Of a stretch of 64,000 nucleotides of DNA, positions 21,640-32,629 are shown in pieces. Both the position numbers and the translations under genes were made by a program. The first letter of the stretch is position 1. Each line of letters begins with the position of its first letter. Under the pieces are notes generated by a model. It had not been told where the DNA came from. It did not search any database and saw only the letters and a program-made list of their open reading frames with translations. This stretch comes from Clusia tigrina. Lineage: Eukaryota; Arthropoda; Insecta; Diptera; Clusiidae. Location: contig OV050030.1 in the NCBI GenBank assembly GCA_920105625.2, positions 86,327,570-86,391,569 on the forward strand, read 5' to 3'.

Positions 21640-22030
21640 TAATAAAAGATCTAAGCTGATAACAGGCGATAGTAATTTCGCATTGGCTGCTGTCCTCACA
21701 CAAGAGGGACATCCGATATGCTTTACATCTCTTACTCTGAACGATCATGAGAAATGTTATTCTGGTATAGAAAAGAAATTGTTGGCCGTCATATGGGGTT
21801 GCAAGTATTTTCGCCCATATCTATATGGCAAAGAGTTTGACTTGAATATTGACCATCAACCACTAAAGTGGCTCCAAATCAAAAATTCTGGCAGAGATAT
21901 TAACCCACGATTACAAAGATGGTTAATCCAATTAGAGGAATATGATGCCAAAATAGATTATATTCAGGTAAAGAGAACAAAATAGCAGACTTCCTAAGCA
22001 GGGTAAATGTTGATAATAATGAAATAAATT
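21640..22030 (+). pseudogene. errantivirus-like RNase H
   Basis: The frame has a catalytic-region block (GDSNFALAAVLTQEGHPICF), NDHEKCYSGIEKKLLAVIWG and LYGKEFDLNIDHQPLKWL, the usual Ty3/gypsy RNase H. The first acidic box reads GDSN instead of TDAS, an apparent substitution. A frame break near 21980 precedes a residual LSR-type end (ADFLSRVN). Confidence 0.78.
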
Positions 22031-22419
22031 TAATTGAAAATAAAGAATTTTATAACAATGAGTCAACTGACGGACAAACCGCACATTCTTAGGAAGAAGA
22101 TCTACACGACCACATACAAAAGTAAATAGATTAAAAAATTAATTACTTCTCGTTGATAAGAAAGAATATGAGTAGGAATATGAAAAAATATCAGAAAATA
22201 ATAGAATATGCATTCATCTAAACGATATACCTAATAATATTGCTAATATAGTCCCAAGACATATAACTAGTGGCAATGTAATTCCTCATTCGATGACTAC
22301 CTATAATAAATTGCTACATAAATTGATCGCAACCTTCTCAAGAAATTCAAATATTAAATTTGTGAAATGCAGTTACTTAGCAAAAGATCTTGGAGATGAA
22401 GATGATGCATTAAATAGAT

Positions 22420-23160
22420 AGCTCTATTCCACAAAATAAAATCTGGCCATTCGGGTATCTTGGCAAAATATGAAGCAGTAAAGCATCAGGTTTATTATCC
22501 CAATTTAAAGGTTCTTATCAACAGAGTTGTGAATAATTGTGATTTGTGTACTGCAGCAAAGGATGACAAATAAAATTTAAAATGACAGAAATCCCTTCAG
22601 AGATACACGAAACTGTCCATATTGACACATACATATGTGAATACGAAACATTCATTCATAAATTTTATGGACAAATTTTCCAAACACACAGTAAACTTTT
22701 ACTTGGACGACAGAAACAGTCAGACGTTAATAGAAAAAATTCGGATTTACATCGCGATACAAGGTAAAAGGAAGAAAATAGTCTGTGACATTGAATTCAA
22801 TAGAATTAATATTAAACAATTCTATCACGAAGAAGGAATACTTTGTCAAACCTAACAATAACATTGGTAGCTCCGACGTGAAGAGATTAAACAATACACT
22901 AACTGAAAAAATTTGAGTCTTAAATCTGAAACAGAAAATTTCAATTAAAGAACAGGTAATCAAGGCTATAGACTACTATAATAATACTTAACACTGTACA
23001 ATAAAAGCGAAACCTTTAGAAGTTCAACATAACAAAATTGACAAACAAATTATAAAAAGTAGAATTCAAAATAAAAAGAACAAGACAATACAAAAATTTA
23101 ACAAACACCGAAAAAGATATGAGGAAACCAGGGATGGAGGGCTTATAAAGAACTATGCAA
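22420..23160 (+). pseudogene. errantivirus-like integrase
   Basis: The zinc region is recognisable: HSGILAKYEAVKHQVYYPNL, then NNCDLCTAAKDDK (22450-22570), matching the HHCC domain. The catalytic core is badly degraded; a stretch around 22640-22860 (FMDKFSKHTVNFYLDDRN, KRKKIVCDIEFNRINIK) corresponds to the first and second Asp regions. Later parts are basic and Asn/Lys-rich with many stops. It is identified mainly by position between RNase H and env. Confidence 0.6.
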
Positions 23161-23519
23161 ATGTAAGACATAAGGAAAGCCAAAGTTTAGAAAACAACCT
23201 TGACAAAACATACATGAATGTAATATTAAAAGAGTTAAATTTGCAGGTACAATATTATATGATTGCGCTGATTTAATGGTAATAGAAACATGGGGGGTCC
23301 CAAATTGAACGAAGTGGAAATAATTAACGAACCCGTAACAGTGCTACATTTAGTGGATCCAAAGGAAATCTAAACGGTAGTTTGAAATATGGACTCCTCA
23401 GTGTCTTGAGGTTGCCAATGAAAACATGCTGCAGAAAGAAATATACTCGTATATTTTAAAGCAAAGGTGAAATCAATTTCCCCATTTGCGAGTGATAGAC
23501 AAAATCGAGGCTTAATTAA

Positions 23520-24531
23520 TTTTGTCGGTTCAACACACTAGTGGCTGTTCGGCACCATGGACGATGACGATCGACAAGAACAGTTGGCAAATCAGAATAA
23601 ATCAGCACTTTAATGATACTATAGCTATAATTAAGAAAAATATAGAGGATAATAGCGATAAAAATAAAATAGTCTTTAACGAAATTAAAAATAGAAATAG
23701 CTATATCTTTAAACATCTAATATACATGGACTAGATGCAAAAATTAAATATATGGATGATAGAATAAGCCAAATCCAGGACAACATAGTTGCAGCAAAAC
23801 ATATAATTTTGTATCCAAGTATTTTAACGGCTGACGAAATTGAAAGTTATAGTATTAATTTTTATAAATTAAAGCTCATTAAATTAGGCATAATGAAATA
23901 TAAAAATTCTCTCCTAATTATAGCCATTAAAATACCAATAAGTTATATTAAGACAAATCTAAAGCTATAATACCTATAATAATGACTATATTGAATATGA
24001 AACATAAAAGTACAAATTGTATATACTCGTATACCAAACATTGTATTCTAAGAGTCAACAGAAAATTCGAAATAATAACTATGGACGATGAAACCATGGT
24101 CATTAAAAATGCAAAGAACGAAAACATTTCTCAAAATTGTGATGACAGACAGATAATAGTAAATAAAAATGACTTGATGTCGATCTATAACTGTAAACTT
24201 GAAATAAATCATATCGTGTTTCAAAATAAGAAAGAAGTTATATGAGATAAATATTTTATTCCAATAAACTATATTAATGTAATATTCGGAAAAAATTGTA
24301 TTGTAAAATTTGGAAAACATCCAACAAATAGAAGAACTAAAATTTCATCGTAATGCTTCATACGGAATAAGTATACCAGTAATTGTAGTGGTCAGTGTCG
24401 CCATAATTGTATTGTTTCTATTTATAAGAAGAAATAAAAGTGTTAAAATCGTTAGCAAAACTCCAAAAAATGTTATCGGAACCGAAAATATTGAATTTAA
24501 CAGAATTAAGGAAGAATATGGTATGAAATAA
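23520..24531 (+). pseudogene. env-like remnant with C-terminal membrane anchor
   Basis: Env of insect errantiviruses is a class I-type fusion glycoprotein; only a broken relic is present here. Frames at 23752-23970 and 23982-24245 give Asn/Ile-rich sequence with Cys residues. The last frame (24310-24531) holds a hydrophobic segment, SIPVIVVVSVAIIVLFLFI, followed by basic RRNK, a plausible membrane anchor with a cytoplasmic tail. The frame ends about 40 bp before the purine tract and LTR start, the normal env position. The call rests on position and anchor, not on a detailed family match. Confidence 0.55.
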
Positions 24532-24593
24532 GAAGTGCTAAGAACAAGACTCAGGAGAATCTTGTAACAAAGAGGGGAGGAGTTACACCCGTG

Positions 24594-24800
24594 TCAATGC
24601 TGAGAACATAAATTGGCTAATGGTGCTCTCTGTCTGCAGCACTCGATGGTCTTGACTCTCTTACGACCCCACTCCCAACAGAACAGTAGCTGCGCGTTGC
24701 GACAAAAACGTGCTATATGACAATTTTTGGGTGGGTCTTTTCCTCCATCATACCGTACTGACCATTTCCGTCCTTGGGACATAATTGTAGTGTATGATGG
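24594..24800 (-). pseudogene. gag scrap of a G-like Ty3/gypsy element with internal deletion
   Basis: The 62-codon minus frame reads RKWSVRYDGGKDPPKNCHIA and CWEWGRKRVKTIECCRQ. The first block matches RKWPVKYDGDKDP and the second matches CWECGQTNIRTIECCQQ of the G gag (37357-38493). About 200 residues between them are missing, and the second knuckle Cys is changed to Trp. This is a separate, more diverged copy of the G family. Confidence 0.75.
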
Positions 24801-24812
24801 TAAGGCCGCCCG

Positions 24813-25492
24813 TCGTCAGTAAAAGTACGGCGGAGGGTGTTGGCCCGCTCAGGTTCATTCGGCGCGAATGATTGATTTGTTTAGTCGTTTTTGTCAAGAT
24901 ATGTCTGAGCACTTACCTCTGAGCATTTGTCCAGTCTACTTAGGTTTCCGCTGTAAGTGGTTCTCCGCGATTTCATCTAGGTAAAGCTCTTCACCGTAGA
25001 ACTGATGTGTATCCAAGCAGAGCTGTTTGCCAAAAATGAGACCGACTTGAGCATTGTTGCCGCTTTTATATGTTCCCATGTGCACGCATACTAGCACAAG
25101 CTTCCATGTATGTACCTAAACCGGCAAAGTGGCGTGATTTCAGGGTAGAATCCGGTTTTCACTGTATCCACGTGGAATTTTGGCTGATGCTGGTAAGCGT
25201 GTGCCTAAGTCGGCAAAGTAGAGTGATTTTACTCAAGAAACCGATTTCCATTCTAACCACGTAGCATGAAGGCTGATGTTGGTAAGCGTGTACCTAAATC
25301 AGCAAAGTAGCATGATTTTGCTTCGGAACCCGGTTTTCATGCTAACTACGTGGCATGTTGGTTTTGCGTCATATGCCTATACGGCATTTAGCTGCCCATA
25401 TACATAAATATTTATTTGTATGCGAACAGCGTACATAGGCGATACAGTTACTTTGTGAGGGAGGAAATTGCCCCCTATTTCCTCTCCTTACA
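24813..25492 (-). repeat. LTR-A, truncated copy (arm 2)
   Basis: Reverse complement of 46779-47457. On the minus strand it begins TGTAAGGAGAGG at 25492, includes the three roughly 89-bp tandem units (about 25110-25360) and a TATAAAAG box (minus strand, 25062-25069), and stops at 24813, 260 bp short of the LTR end seen in arm 1. It follows element K pol at exactly the same base as in arm 1. Confidence 0.88.
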
Positions 25493-26414
25493 ACGCTATA
25501 ATCATGTCTTCATTTTCGTTATTACCAATTAATCTAGATAGAATGTCCACACATCCAAAATATTTGTATTAATGTATTGCAACCCAAAGTCATACCTCTT
25601 TGTCCTGTCTGGTAATATATGGTAAATGAAAGCACATATGCCCTTACCAAATGCATCTGCTGCTACTTTGATCGGAAGCCCCGGATTATAGTGCATAGCC
25701 TGCAGATCAGAATTTAAAATACTTTTAAAATTTTCAAATGGTCTCTTGCCGTCTTCTGTCCATTCAAATTTGACTTTATTATGGAGCAATTTGTCCAAAG
25801 GTGCCCTTAAATTGCACATGTTGCACAGAAACTTACCATAATAATTTATGCTATCCAAGAATGCTCTCAGTTCAGAAACATTTGTGGGCTGTGCGATCTT
25901 CAATATTGCATCGATTTTTCTGAATCAGGATGTAGTGCCCCCTGCGTCACAATGTTGCCCGGTTACTTCACCTCTTTAACGAAAAACTTGCGATTTTCTA
26001 AATTAATGCAAACATTTAAATATCTGAGTCTTTGCAAGACCTTGAACACGTTCTGTAAGTGTTTTTGCCAATTCGATCCTCCAATTACTATATCGTCTAT
26101 GTAAGCTGCTGCATCCTCTATGGCTGGTGGCATAGTGTCCTTTATTTGCTGGAATGCCCCAGGTGCGCTCTTTACTCCGGGTGCCAGACGATTGAAAATA
26201 AACAAATCCATGTGCGTATTTATTAAGTTAGAAGTTATAGCTAAGAAGTTATTTCGCCGACTCTGATGTGACTTCGGTTGCAGATATGCATCTGATAAGT
26301 GGATATAAGTAAGACAAAAACTGTTAGCTATTTGTGCATAAATGTCTTCTGCAGTATGAAACGGATATTGATGCGTTCTAATGATGCATTTAAGCCAGAT
26401 GCGCACTATACCTG
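25493..26414 (-). pseudogene. Element K pol, 3' half (RT and start of RNase H), arm 2
   Basis: Ty3/gypsy pol. The minus frame 26415-25963 has TGIVRIWLKCIIRTHQYPFH, APGVKSAPGAFQQIKDTM and AAYIDDIVIGG (the YIDD active site), then stops with TAA at 25963-25965. The next frame (25903-25529) continues VSELRAFLDSINYYGKFL, FEWTEDGKRPFENFKS and VAADAFGKGICAFIYHI (RNase H start). Arm 1 carries the same TAA and the same truncation by LTR-A, so the two are duplicates of one broken ancestor. The 5' half of this K copy resumes at 58433, beyond provirus P. Confidence 0.88.
26411..26414 (+). repeat. Target-site duplication CCTG, left copy
   Basis: CCTG precedes the P 5' LTR and is repeated at 58433-58436 after the 3' LTR. 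The empty site in arm 1 (about 45880-45886, minus strand) has CCTG once. Confidence 0.85.
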
Positions 26415-26840
26415 TGTTGCGAGTCAAGATACGACTACCTACGAGTAGTTGACACAACCCAAGTAGCCTATCGAGCGGTTGTAGCTATAATTAATATTAC
26501 ATATATGAATTTCACAGGTGTTATAATTACACAGTTGCACACAAACTAGGGCTAAAATGCACCATTGGCATTTTGTATAAACTGGCTCATTGCCATAATT
26601 GATTTGGTCAACACCTGTGTCATTGGAACACCTAAGTAGGTTATAAAAATAATTATGTAACTAGAATTAAGAATATAAATAAGAGTGGATTAAGAATAAA
26701 GTTGGTGTATTTCTGAAAGCGAAACGGTGTGTGTTGTGTTTACGCCGCAGTCGGCAAGTGTTTTACAGGTCCGGCAAGGATTTACAGGTGACAGGCAACT
26801 GCAGGGCGCATTGCCACAGCTAACGCACGGAGACGCAACA
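26415..26840 (+). repeat. Provirus P 5' LTR
   Basis: 426 bp from TGTTGCGAGTCAAG to AGACGCAACA, with matching ends TGTTGCG/CGCAACA. It aligns along its whole length with 58002-58432. Compared with the 3' LTR it lacks about 7 bp near 26450 and has about 20 substitutions. Possible poly(A) and start signals (AATAAG/GAATAAAG, 26690-26700) lie in its second half. Confidence 0.9.
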
Positions 26841-26841
26841 A

Positions 26842-26858
26842 TTGGCGCAGCCAGTCTA
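26842..26858 (+). promoter_or_regulatory. Primer-binding-site-like sequence of P
   Basis: TTGGCGCAGCCAGTC lies one base after the LTR end. TGGCGC at this place is the normal complement of a tRNA 3' CCA end. I could not assign the tRNA with confidence. Confidence 0.6.
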
Positions 26859-27989
26859 AAGGTCTGCAACAAAAGTCAAAGGACCAAGATAACTTCGAAT
26901 ACAATAATGGTGAGTATGCTTATATTAGGATATTTTAGTATTTAAGTGAATTTTGTCGACGATTCTTCTGTGACCGTGTGGGCGCTTTTGCGCCGGTCAT
27001 GCAGAAGAAGCAGCATCGGGGCTGAATAGCCTCTGCCGTTAGGTGACACTAGGTTGTTTTGCAAAAATTTTTAATGGTCAGGTTGCATAGGTTTGTTTCA
27101 CTGAGTTTGGCTCATACTTTTTAATACTTCTTGTTTCAGCTTTCTCGGGGGATGTGGAACGTGTCTGCTAATTCACGGTTTTTGCATTATTGAATTGCGA
27201 ACTTGTGTATACCGGTTGGTTTGGTTGGGAAAGAACGTTCCACGGTATAGGGTTCGTACGGTTATGATAGGGGATTTGTGTTTGTTTGTCGGTAGGGAGA
27301 TTTATATGTTTCAATTTATATTGTTTTAAAATCAAATAAAGATTGATTTAAATATTTGGCATTTTGAGATTAGGGTATTAGGTGAAGAAGTGCCGACAAC
27401 ACGTGTTGTTGCATCAAAGTTTTTGTAGTTCGGAAACTACGATTTGCGTAGCAATGTTGAAGAAAACATTTAAATGCTATTATTATGTGGCGGATTACGG
27501 GTTTGTTTTTAAATATGGATTCAAACTTCCGGGAGTGAATCAAGACATTTTTGCCTGTAAATCCGATTTCTGTTTTTGCGAATTGGGAGGATTTTTGAGA
27601 GTATTAAAGTTGGTGATTGGTTATGGGGATACATGTGAGGAAATCAAGGTGTATCTGTGAGAAAGTCAAAGACCAATTTGCATTGATGGAAGGATTTGAT
27701 GGACGCCTGTAGACAGCGGATATGGAACTTGTGATGGAAGATAAGTAAAGAAAGAATATTAAGATGGAATTTACGGTGGAATGTTTTTTAATAAATTTTG
27801 TATTTATCATTAAGTAAGATGAAATTGAAAAAAATTGGAATTAGTTAATAACAAGTTCTAACAATTATTGGGTTTTATTTGTAATTGGGATACACCATCT
27901 GTTCTGGCATTTGGGATGAACAAATGGATGGAGATTTTTCCTTGAGATTGGGTTGTTCAACGGGCTATTTATTGGATTAGGCATAGTAC
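26859..27989 (+). other. Provirus P untranslated leader with a strong 5' splice site
   Basis: About 1.1 kb without a supported gene. ATG directly followed by GTGAGT at 26907-26915 looks like a splice donor that would supply a start codon to a spliced RNA, as some env-carrying insect LTR elements do. A 92-codon frame at 27382-27660 has no recognised domain. Confidence 0.45.
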
Positions 27990-29480
27990 ATGGGACTATC
28001 GAAGGAAGTGAAGGAGTTGCTGAAATCCCAGGAAGTGGTGGGCAAAGAGGTACAGAAGTTGATTTCCAACTTCAGGAAGGACCGGTAGGATGTAAAAACA
28101 GTGAAGTATTATCACAGACGAATCACCGAGTAGCGAGGTTTGGTGGAAAAATTTCAAAACAACCACGTAAAATCTCTGCCGCACAAGGAGGTCTGTAGGG
28201 ACGACGAATACTTTGTGACGAATTTTCCTGGATATTTGGAAAATTTAGTGTCAGGGTGGCTCAAGGTATTCGAGTCGGATTTAGCAACAATTGAGGCACC
28301 GAGTGGGTCTCCGTTAAAGAGCAAAGAAGACGCGCAGGACGAGTTAAAAGCAGTAAAAACAGAGGTGAATCTTTTCACCGAGAGGATATTCGAACATTTC
28401 GAAGCCAGTGCGGGTAAGACTGAAGCTCAGACGTTTGGCGCTTGAGCAGGAGGGAAAAGGAATTAGAGGAAGTACGTAAGGAAAAGGAGGAACTGAAAGC
28501 TGTTAGAGAATTCTTGCAAAATAAAGCTAATGAACCCTCAAGACGGCTCGAGGAAACAGAGGAGGAAGCTTCTTTGTTAGAGCAAGAGAATTTCAGGTTT
28601 AGGGGAGCGACGATAGAAGTGAAGCCATCCCAGGTGAGGCCAAGGTCGGTGTCGACGTCGGAAATACAAACGCAGACGGTTCAGGCTTCGATACCGGAAG
28701 TAGGAGGATCAGGATACTTGACGTCCCAGTGTATCCGAGGACATCTCGTTCCGAAAATAGTAGTGAGGGATTGCGATTTAGGAGGGCTACCGATTAGTTT
28801 CCTTGAAGACCAGGCACAGCGCGAATCGCAGGTGAATAAGAAAGAAGCGACTCAACTGACGAGCGTATGGGGAAAAGGATAAAGCGCCTCAGTCGGAAGA
28901 GCCTATATACGACACGCCAACTCGGTTGGAAGCACGGTGGCCACTGGTTCAGGCTGGTTCAAGTATCCCGCGAGAAGAATTGGGGGGTAATGAGAAACGG
29001 GGAATGGACCATAGAGATCGACGACCGGCTGTTGAGGTCGTATGTTCATTTTGTAATAGGCACGGGCATTTCTGGGATGAGTGCCGGACGAGGAGGAATA
29101 TTCCGTTTTGTGAGGATTGCGGTAATTATGGACACCAAAGAGGGATGAGTTGTCCAAGGAATGTATCAGCAAGACAACAAGGTAGACAGTACTACTCCAG
29201 AGAAAGCTTCGGAAATCAGCAGCAAAGTACCATTGCCAGTCAGCAGAGACCCGTGTTGCCTCGTGGAAACCCAGGGGACCGCACATGGCAGCGGAACACG
29301 GGCGGCACTAGTAATAACCATCATACCTATGGTTCGCAGCAAAGCCAATCATACGATGCAAGGAACGAACGGAAAGGAAGTCGCCAACCAACATGTACAT
29401 GGTGTGGGCTCATTGGCCATATGGCAGAGAACTGTTTTGCGAGGAACAGCAACAGGCAGAACCAGGGAAACCGGTAGGGG
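27990..29480 (+). pseudogene. Provirus P gag with coiled coil and three zinc knuckles
   Basis: The reading starts near 27992 (LSKEVKELLKSQEVVGKEVQ) and passes through several frames: 28140-28445 (FVTNFPGYLENLVSGWLKVF), 28442-28882 (a charged coiled-coil stretch EKELEEVRKEKEELKAVRE), and 28926-29477. The last has three CCHC knuckles: CSFCNRHGHFWDEC, CEDCGNYGHQRGMSC and CTWCGLIGHMAENC, with a Gln/Ser/Asn-rich spacer before the third. Gag would form the particle and bind RNA. Frame breaks near 28130, 28440 and 28880 disrupt it. Three knuckles is more than most Ty3/gypsy gags have. Confidence 0.8.
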
Positions 29481-29792
29481 GCCAACCTCGGCCTAGAGGT
29501 TGGAAACCCCAGAACACTGCTAATATACAGGCACCAAACGTGGTTTTCACGTCAGCGACAGTCGAGAGACCACAAACTCCGAAGATACAGGATACAGCAC
29601 TTTTAGGGACAATAAATTTCTTGTCTATTGGTAAGCCTGTTTGGGTAATTCGCCAGAGAGCAGTGGGGTTAGTCAGGAACTACCCCCCTGGTATATTAAT
29701 ATATATAGGAACAAATTTTGATAATATATGTGAACGATGCAGACAGGTAATTCAGCCGGCCAGGGGCATGACAGCAGGTTTAAAAAAACTGC

Positions 29793-31058
29793 ATGGGGAA
29801 GATGAATGATAGTACGGCAAATTTTAAGTCATTTTTAAGTATATTTTTTGGTAGCACCGCTAGGTTTATGAGAGATATGTGTAGAGATCCTCCGCGATAT
29901 AAACATTTTTTGGCAAAGAATTTCAACAGTCAGTCTACGTACACGGATGATTCTTATGTGGTCATTCCGTGCAAGGCAGCAAAAGCAGGTCATCTGGAAT
30001 TATTGCTGGACACAGGTGCGGACACCAGTCTAATAAAGGCTGAATCCATGAGGTCATTTCCCAATGTACAAACGTGCAGAATAAGCAGTTTAAGCGGGGC
30101 ATTTGGGGGAAGTGTTAAAACCCTTTGCCTAGTGAAACTCGATATTCACCGTACTGAGAATTTGGAATGGGACTTCCACATTATCCAGACCCAAGACGGT
30201 ATCACGGCAGATGGAATACTGGGAAGACATCATTTGTGGAATTGCTCTATAATAGATACAGTACGTAAACGCTTATCCGTATGCAATGGGAACGGGAAAG
30301 CTGTGGAAAATTTTAGACTTCGTACAAGGGACAGTATAGGAAGGAACCAGAGTAGAACCCGGAGGGACGGTTTAAGCAGGAAGCAGGAAAGTCAATCAGA
30401 AGGCATAGCGAAGGCTAGGACAATAACTGTAAAGAAGGTAAGGGTACCTGTGAAAGAGGGTTTAACAATAGAAAACAGGCAAGAGATACAGCCTGGCGTG
30501 CATATCAGCGATACTTTGGCATACGCCACAGATTATACAGTTGAGGCACCAGTGCTGAACACTCAAGAATCGGACGTAGTATGGGATCAGAATTGCGAGG
30601 CGACATGTTCCGATATCTCGGAGTACGACATTAGAGAAGTGAGTGATGCGAGTGATTTTGTAGTGCAGGAAAAGTCTCAGAAGAATACCGAGAGATCGGA
30701 GAAACTGAAAAACGAATTGGGAACGGGGAGTTTTTTGAATGAGCAGGAAAGCCGTTCAATAGCAAGAATGTGCGCAGAGTATAACGATGTTTTGCTACTC
30801 GATGGGGACCCGCTGACGTTCACATCTACAATTGAGCATAATATTCCCATAGCGGAGGGGCAGTTGCCCATAAATCAAAGGCAATATACAACTCCAGAGG
30901 CTCATCGTGACGAAATGAATCGACAGGTGGACAAGTTGTTGGAGGAGGGCATAATAATGCCGAGCAATTTCCATGGAATTCACCTTTATTACTGGTTCCG
31001 AAAAAGTCCCAGGACAACACCAAGAAATGGAGATTGGTGGTCGATTTCAGGAAATTAA
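29793..31058 (+). pseudogene. Provirus P pol: protease and start of RT
   Basis: The frame opens at 29793. The protease active site LLLDTGADTSLIKAESM is at about residues 70-86 and its partner ITADGILGRHHLWNC near 130-144. A long Arg/Glu-rich linker follows (residues 160-300). The RT begins at about residue 335 with INQRQYTTPEAHRDEMNRQV and KLLEEGIIMPSN. A shift near 30970 ends this frame; the RT continues at 31034. Confidence 0.88.
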
Positions 31059-31640
31059 ATGACGTCACGCTGAAGCAAGTTTTTCCGATCCCAAGAATTG
31101 ACGAAATTCTGGATCAGTTGGGTCATTGTAGGTATTTCTCTACGCTTGATTTGGCAAGTGGATACCATCAAGTCTTGATGGGTGCGGAAGACAGGGAGAA
31201 AACGGCATTCAGCACGTCTTTGGGTCATTTTGAGTTCAAACGGATGCCAATCGGACTTACTGGTGCTCCAGCAACTTTTCAGAGGCTCATGAATAGCATT
31301 CTAACTGGTCTGCAAGGTATTGAATGTTTTGTATACCTAGATGATATAGGGGTATATGGAAGGAATCTATCAGACCACAGTAGCAAGTTGAGTAAAGTTC
31401 TGGATCGACTGAGGAAGCATGGTATCAAGCTAAACACGAAGAACTGTAACTTCCTGCGATGCGAGGTGGTCTATCTGGGATACAAGTGTAATGAGAAAGG
31501 TGCGCTTCCTGATCCTGCGAAGATAGAATGCGTCAAGCTTTTCTTGGTTTAGCAAATTATTATAGGAAATTCATGAAGAATATGGCACCGTTGTCGCTGC
31601 CAATCACGAAATTGCTACATAAGGACACAAAATTCGAATG
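31034..31640 (+). pseudogene. Provirus P reverse transcriptase core
   Basis: VVDFRKLNDVTLKQVFPIPR, STLDLASGYHQVLMG (first Asp), HFEFKRMPIGLTGAPATFQR and CFVYLDDIGVYG (YLDD active site) are all intact. It continues to NTKNCNFLRCEVVYLGYKCN and stops at 31552; the connection (FLGLANYYRKFM-like, MKNMAPLSLPITKLLHK) goes on in other frames to about 31640. The catalytic core looks undamaged within this frame. Confidence 0.9.
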
Positions 31641-31654
31641 GACAGGCGTTCGAA

Positions 31655-32080
31655 GGTTTGAAATTGGCTATTACGACACCGCCCATCCTGATTTACCCGG
31701 ACTTTAATAAGCATTTCATTTTAACGACAGACGCTAGTGGTGAAGCTCTGGGAGCGGTTCTTTCGCAGGAACAAGAGGGTCGCGAGCATCCCATAGCTTT
31801 CGCGGGTAGAACGCTGAGTGAGACCGAGAACCGGTACTCTACGATAGAGAGGGAGATGCTCGATATAGTTTGGGCCACTAGTAATTTCAGATCATACCTT
31901 TTGAGGAGGCAGTTCACGGTTTACACCGACCACCAACCGCTAAGGGGAATCGTAAATTTGAAGGATCAAACGTCTAGACTGGCACGGATCAGGCATAAGC
32001 TGTCCGAATACACATTTGATATTGTGTACAAGCCAGGGAAAACGAATTTGAATGCGGATGCGCTGAGTAGGGCGCCGCAA
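31655..32080 (+). pseudogene. Provirus P RNase H
   Basis: LTTDASGEALGAVLSQEQEG (TDAS catalytic Asp), HPIAFAGRTLSETENRYSTI (with the catalytic Glu region EREMLDIVWA) and VYTDHQPLRGIVNLKDQTSR (third Asp) are followed by YKPGKTNLNADALSRAPQ, the usual end of Ty3/gypsy RNase H. All expected acidic residues are visible. The frame is open and runs on into an unusual extension (32081-32629). Confidence 0.9.
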
Positions 32081-32629
32081 GATACGAGTGTTCTGAGAGT
32101 CACTGAGAATATCGCGGGATATGCGATCAATGATGGGCAAACGGAAAGGTCAAAAAGGGAACGAAAAATAGTGAGGGCATGGATTGAGTTAGACAGGGTA
32201 AAAGTGGAACTAGGGTTTTTGGAGGCAAGGGCAGTTTCTTTTGACATCACGAAAGACTGTTTAGCATACAGGTTCATCAGTGAGGTGTTGAGACAGTGTC
32301 TCGCTAGATTGGATGATATAAACGTACAAGAACAGGAAAATTTGCGGAAAGCGCTTGAGGATACACCAGCGAGAGTCCAACAGGTAATAACTTGGTTAAG
32401 GGAGAAAGCGACATTTTCACCAGCCGAGAGGTGTAACACAGCACCGCGGATAGCAGATGTCCAAACAAGAGCGCAAGTAAGGGAGCTAAAGAGTACTGTG
32501 GATGACTCCGCGAAGCAGGGGTACGCCATAGGTGACGGTACGACTCCAGAATTACCTTTTGTTGCGGTCGCTGTAATTGAACTGTCGGACCAGAAGGAGA
32601 TTGAAACGGTGTATACGCAAGAACTATAG
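32081..32629 (+). CDS. Open extension of unknown function between P RNase H and integrase
   Basis: The RNase H frame continues for about 180 codons beyond the ALSR end without a stop. The sequence is charged and probably helical (RSKRERKIVRAWIELDRVKV, VLRQCLARLDDINVQEQENL, LREKATFSPAERC). No zinc HH pair for the integrase is seen in it. The frame then overlaps the integrase frame (from 32577). It may be a linker special to this clade or a tether joined by deletion of the HHCC N-terminus. I do not recognise a domain. Confidence 0.5.
   Translation, partial: DTSVLRVTENIAGYAINDGQTERSKRERKIVRAWIELDRVKVELGFLEARAVSFDITKDCLAYRFISEVLRQCLARLDDINVQEQENLRKALEDTPARVQQVITWLREKATFSPAERCNTAPRIADVQTRAQVRELKSTVDDSAKQGYAIGDGTTPELPFVAVAVIELSDQKEIETVYTQEL

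Larger units (their letters stand above)
20061..24582 (+). mobile_element. Errantivirus-like Ty3/gypsy relic (gag end, pol, env), 5' LTR missing
   Basis: Plus-strand order: an Asn/Ser-rich gag tail (about 20090-20190), protease, RT, RNase H, integrase, and an env-like frame ending in a membrane anchor. A purine-rich tract (AGAGGGGAGG, 24572-24581) is followed by AGTTACAC, the LTR start typical of insect errantiviruses of the 17.6/297 type. Only about 50 bp of the 3' LTR remain before unrelated gag sequence. No 5' LTR is present. Dozens of stops show it is an old copy. Confidence 0.78.

Noticed and set aside
27382..27660. 92-codon frame in the P leader
   Set aside because: No family match or supporting context; leaders of such elements are normally untranslated.
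31966..32529. 187-codon minus-strand frame opposite P RNase H and its extension
   Set aside because: Antisense shadow of a clear RNase H frame.
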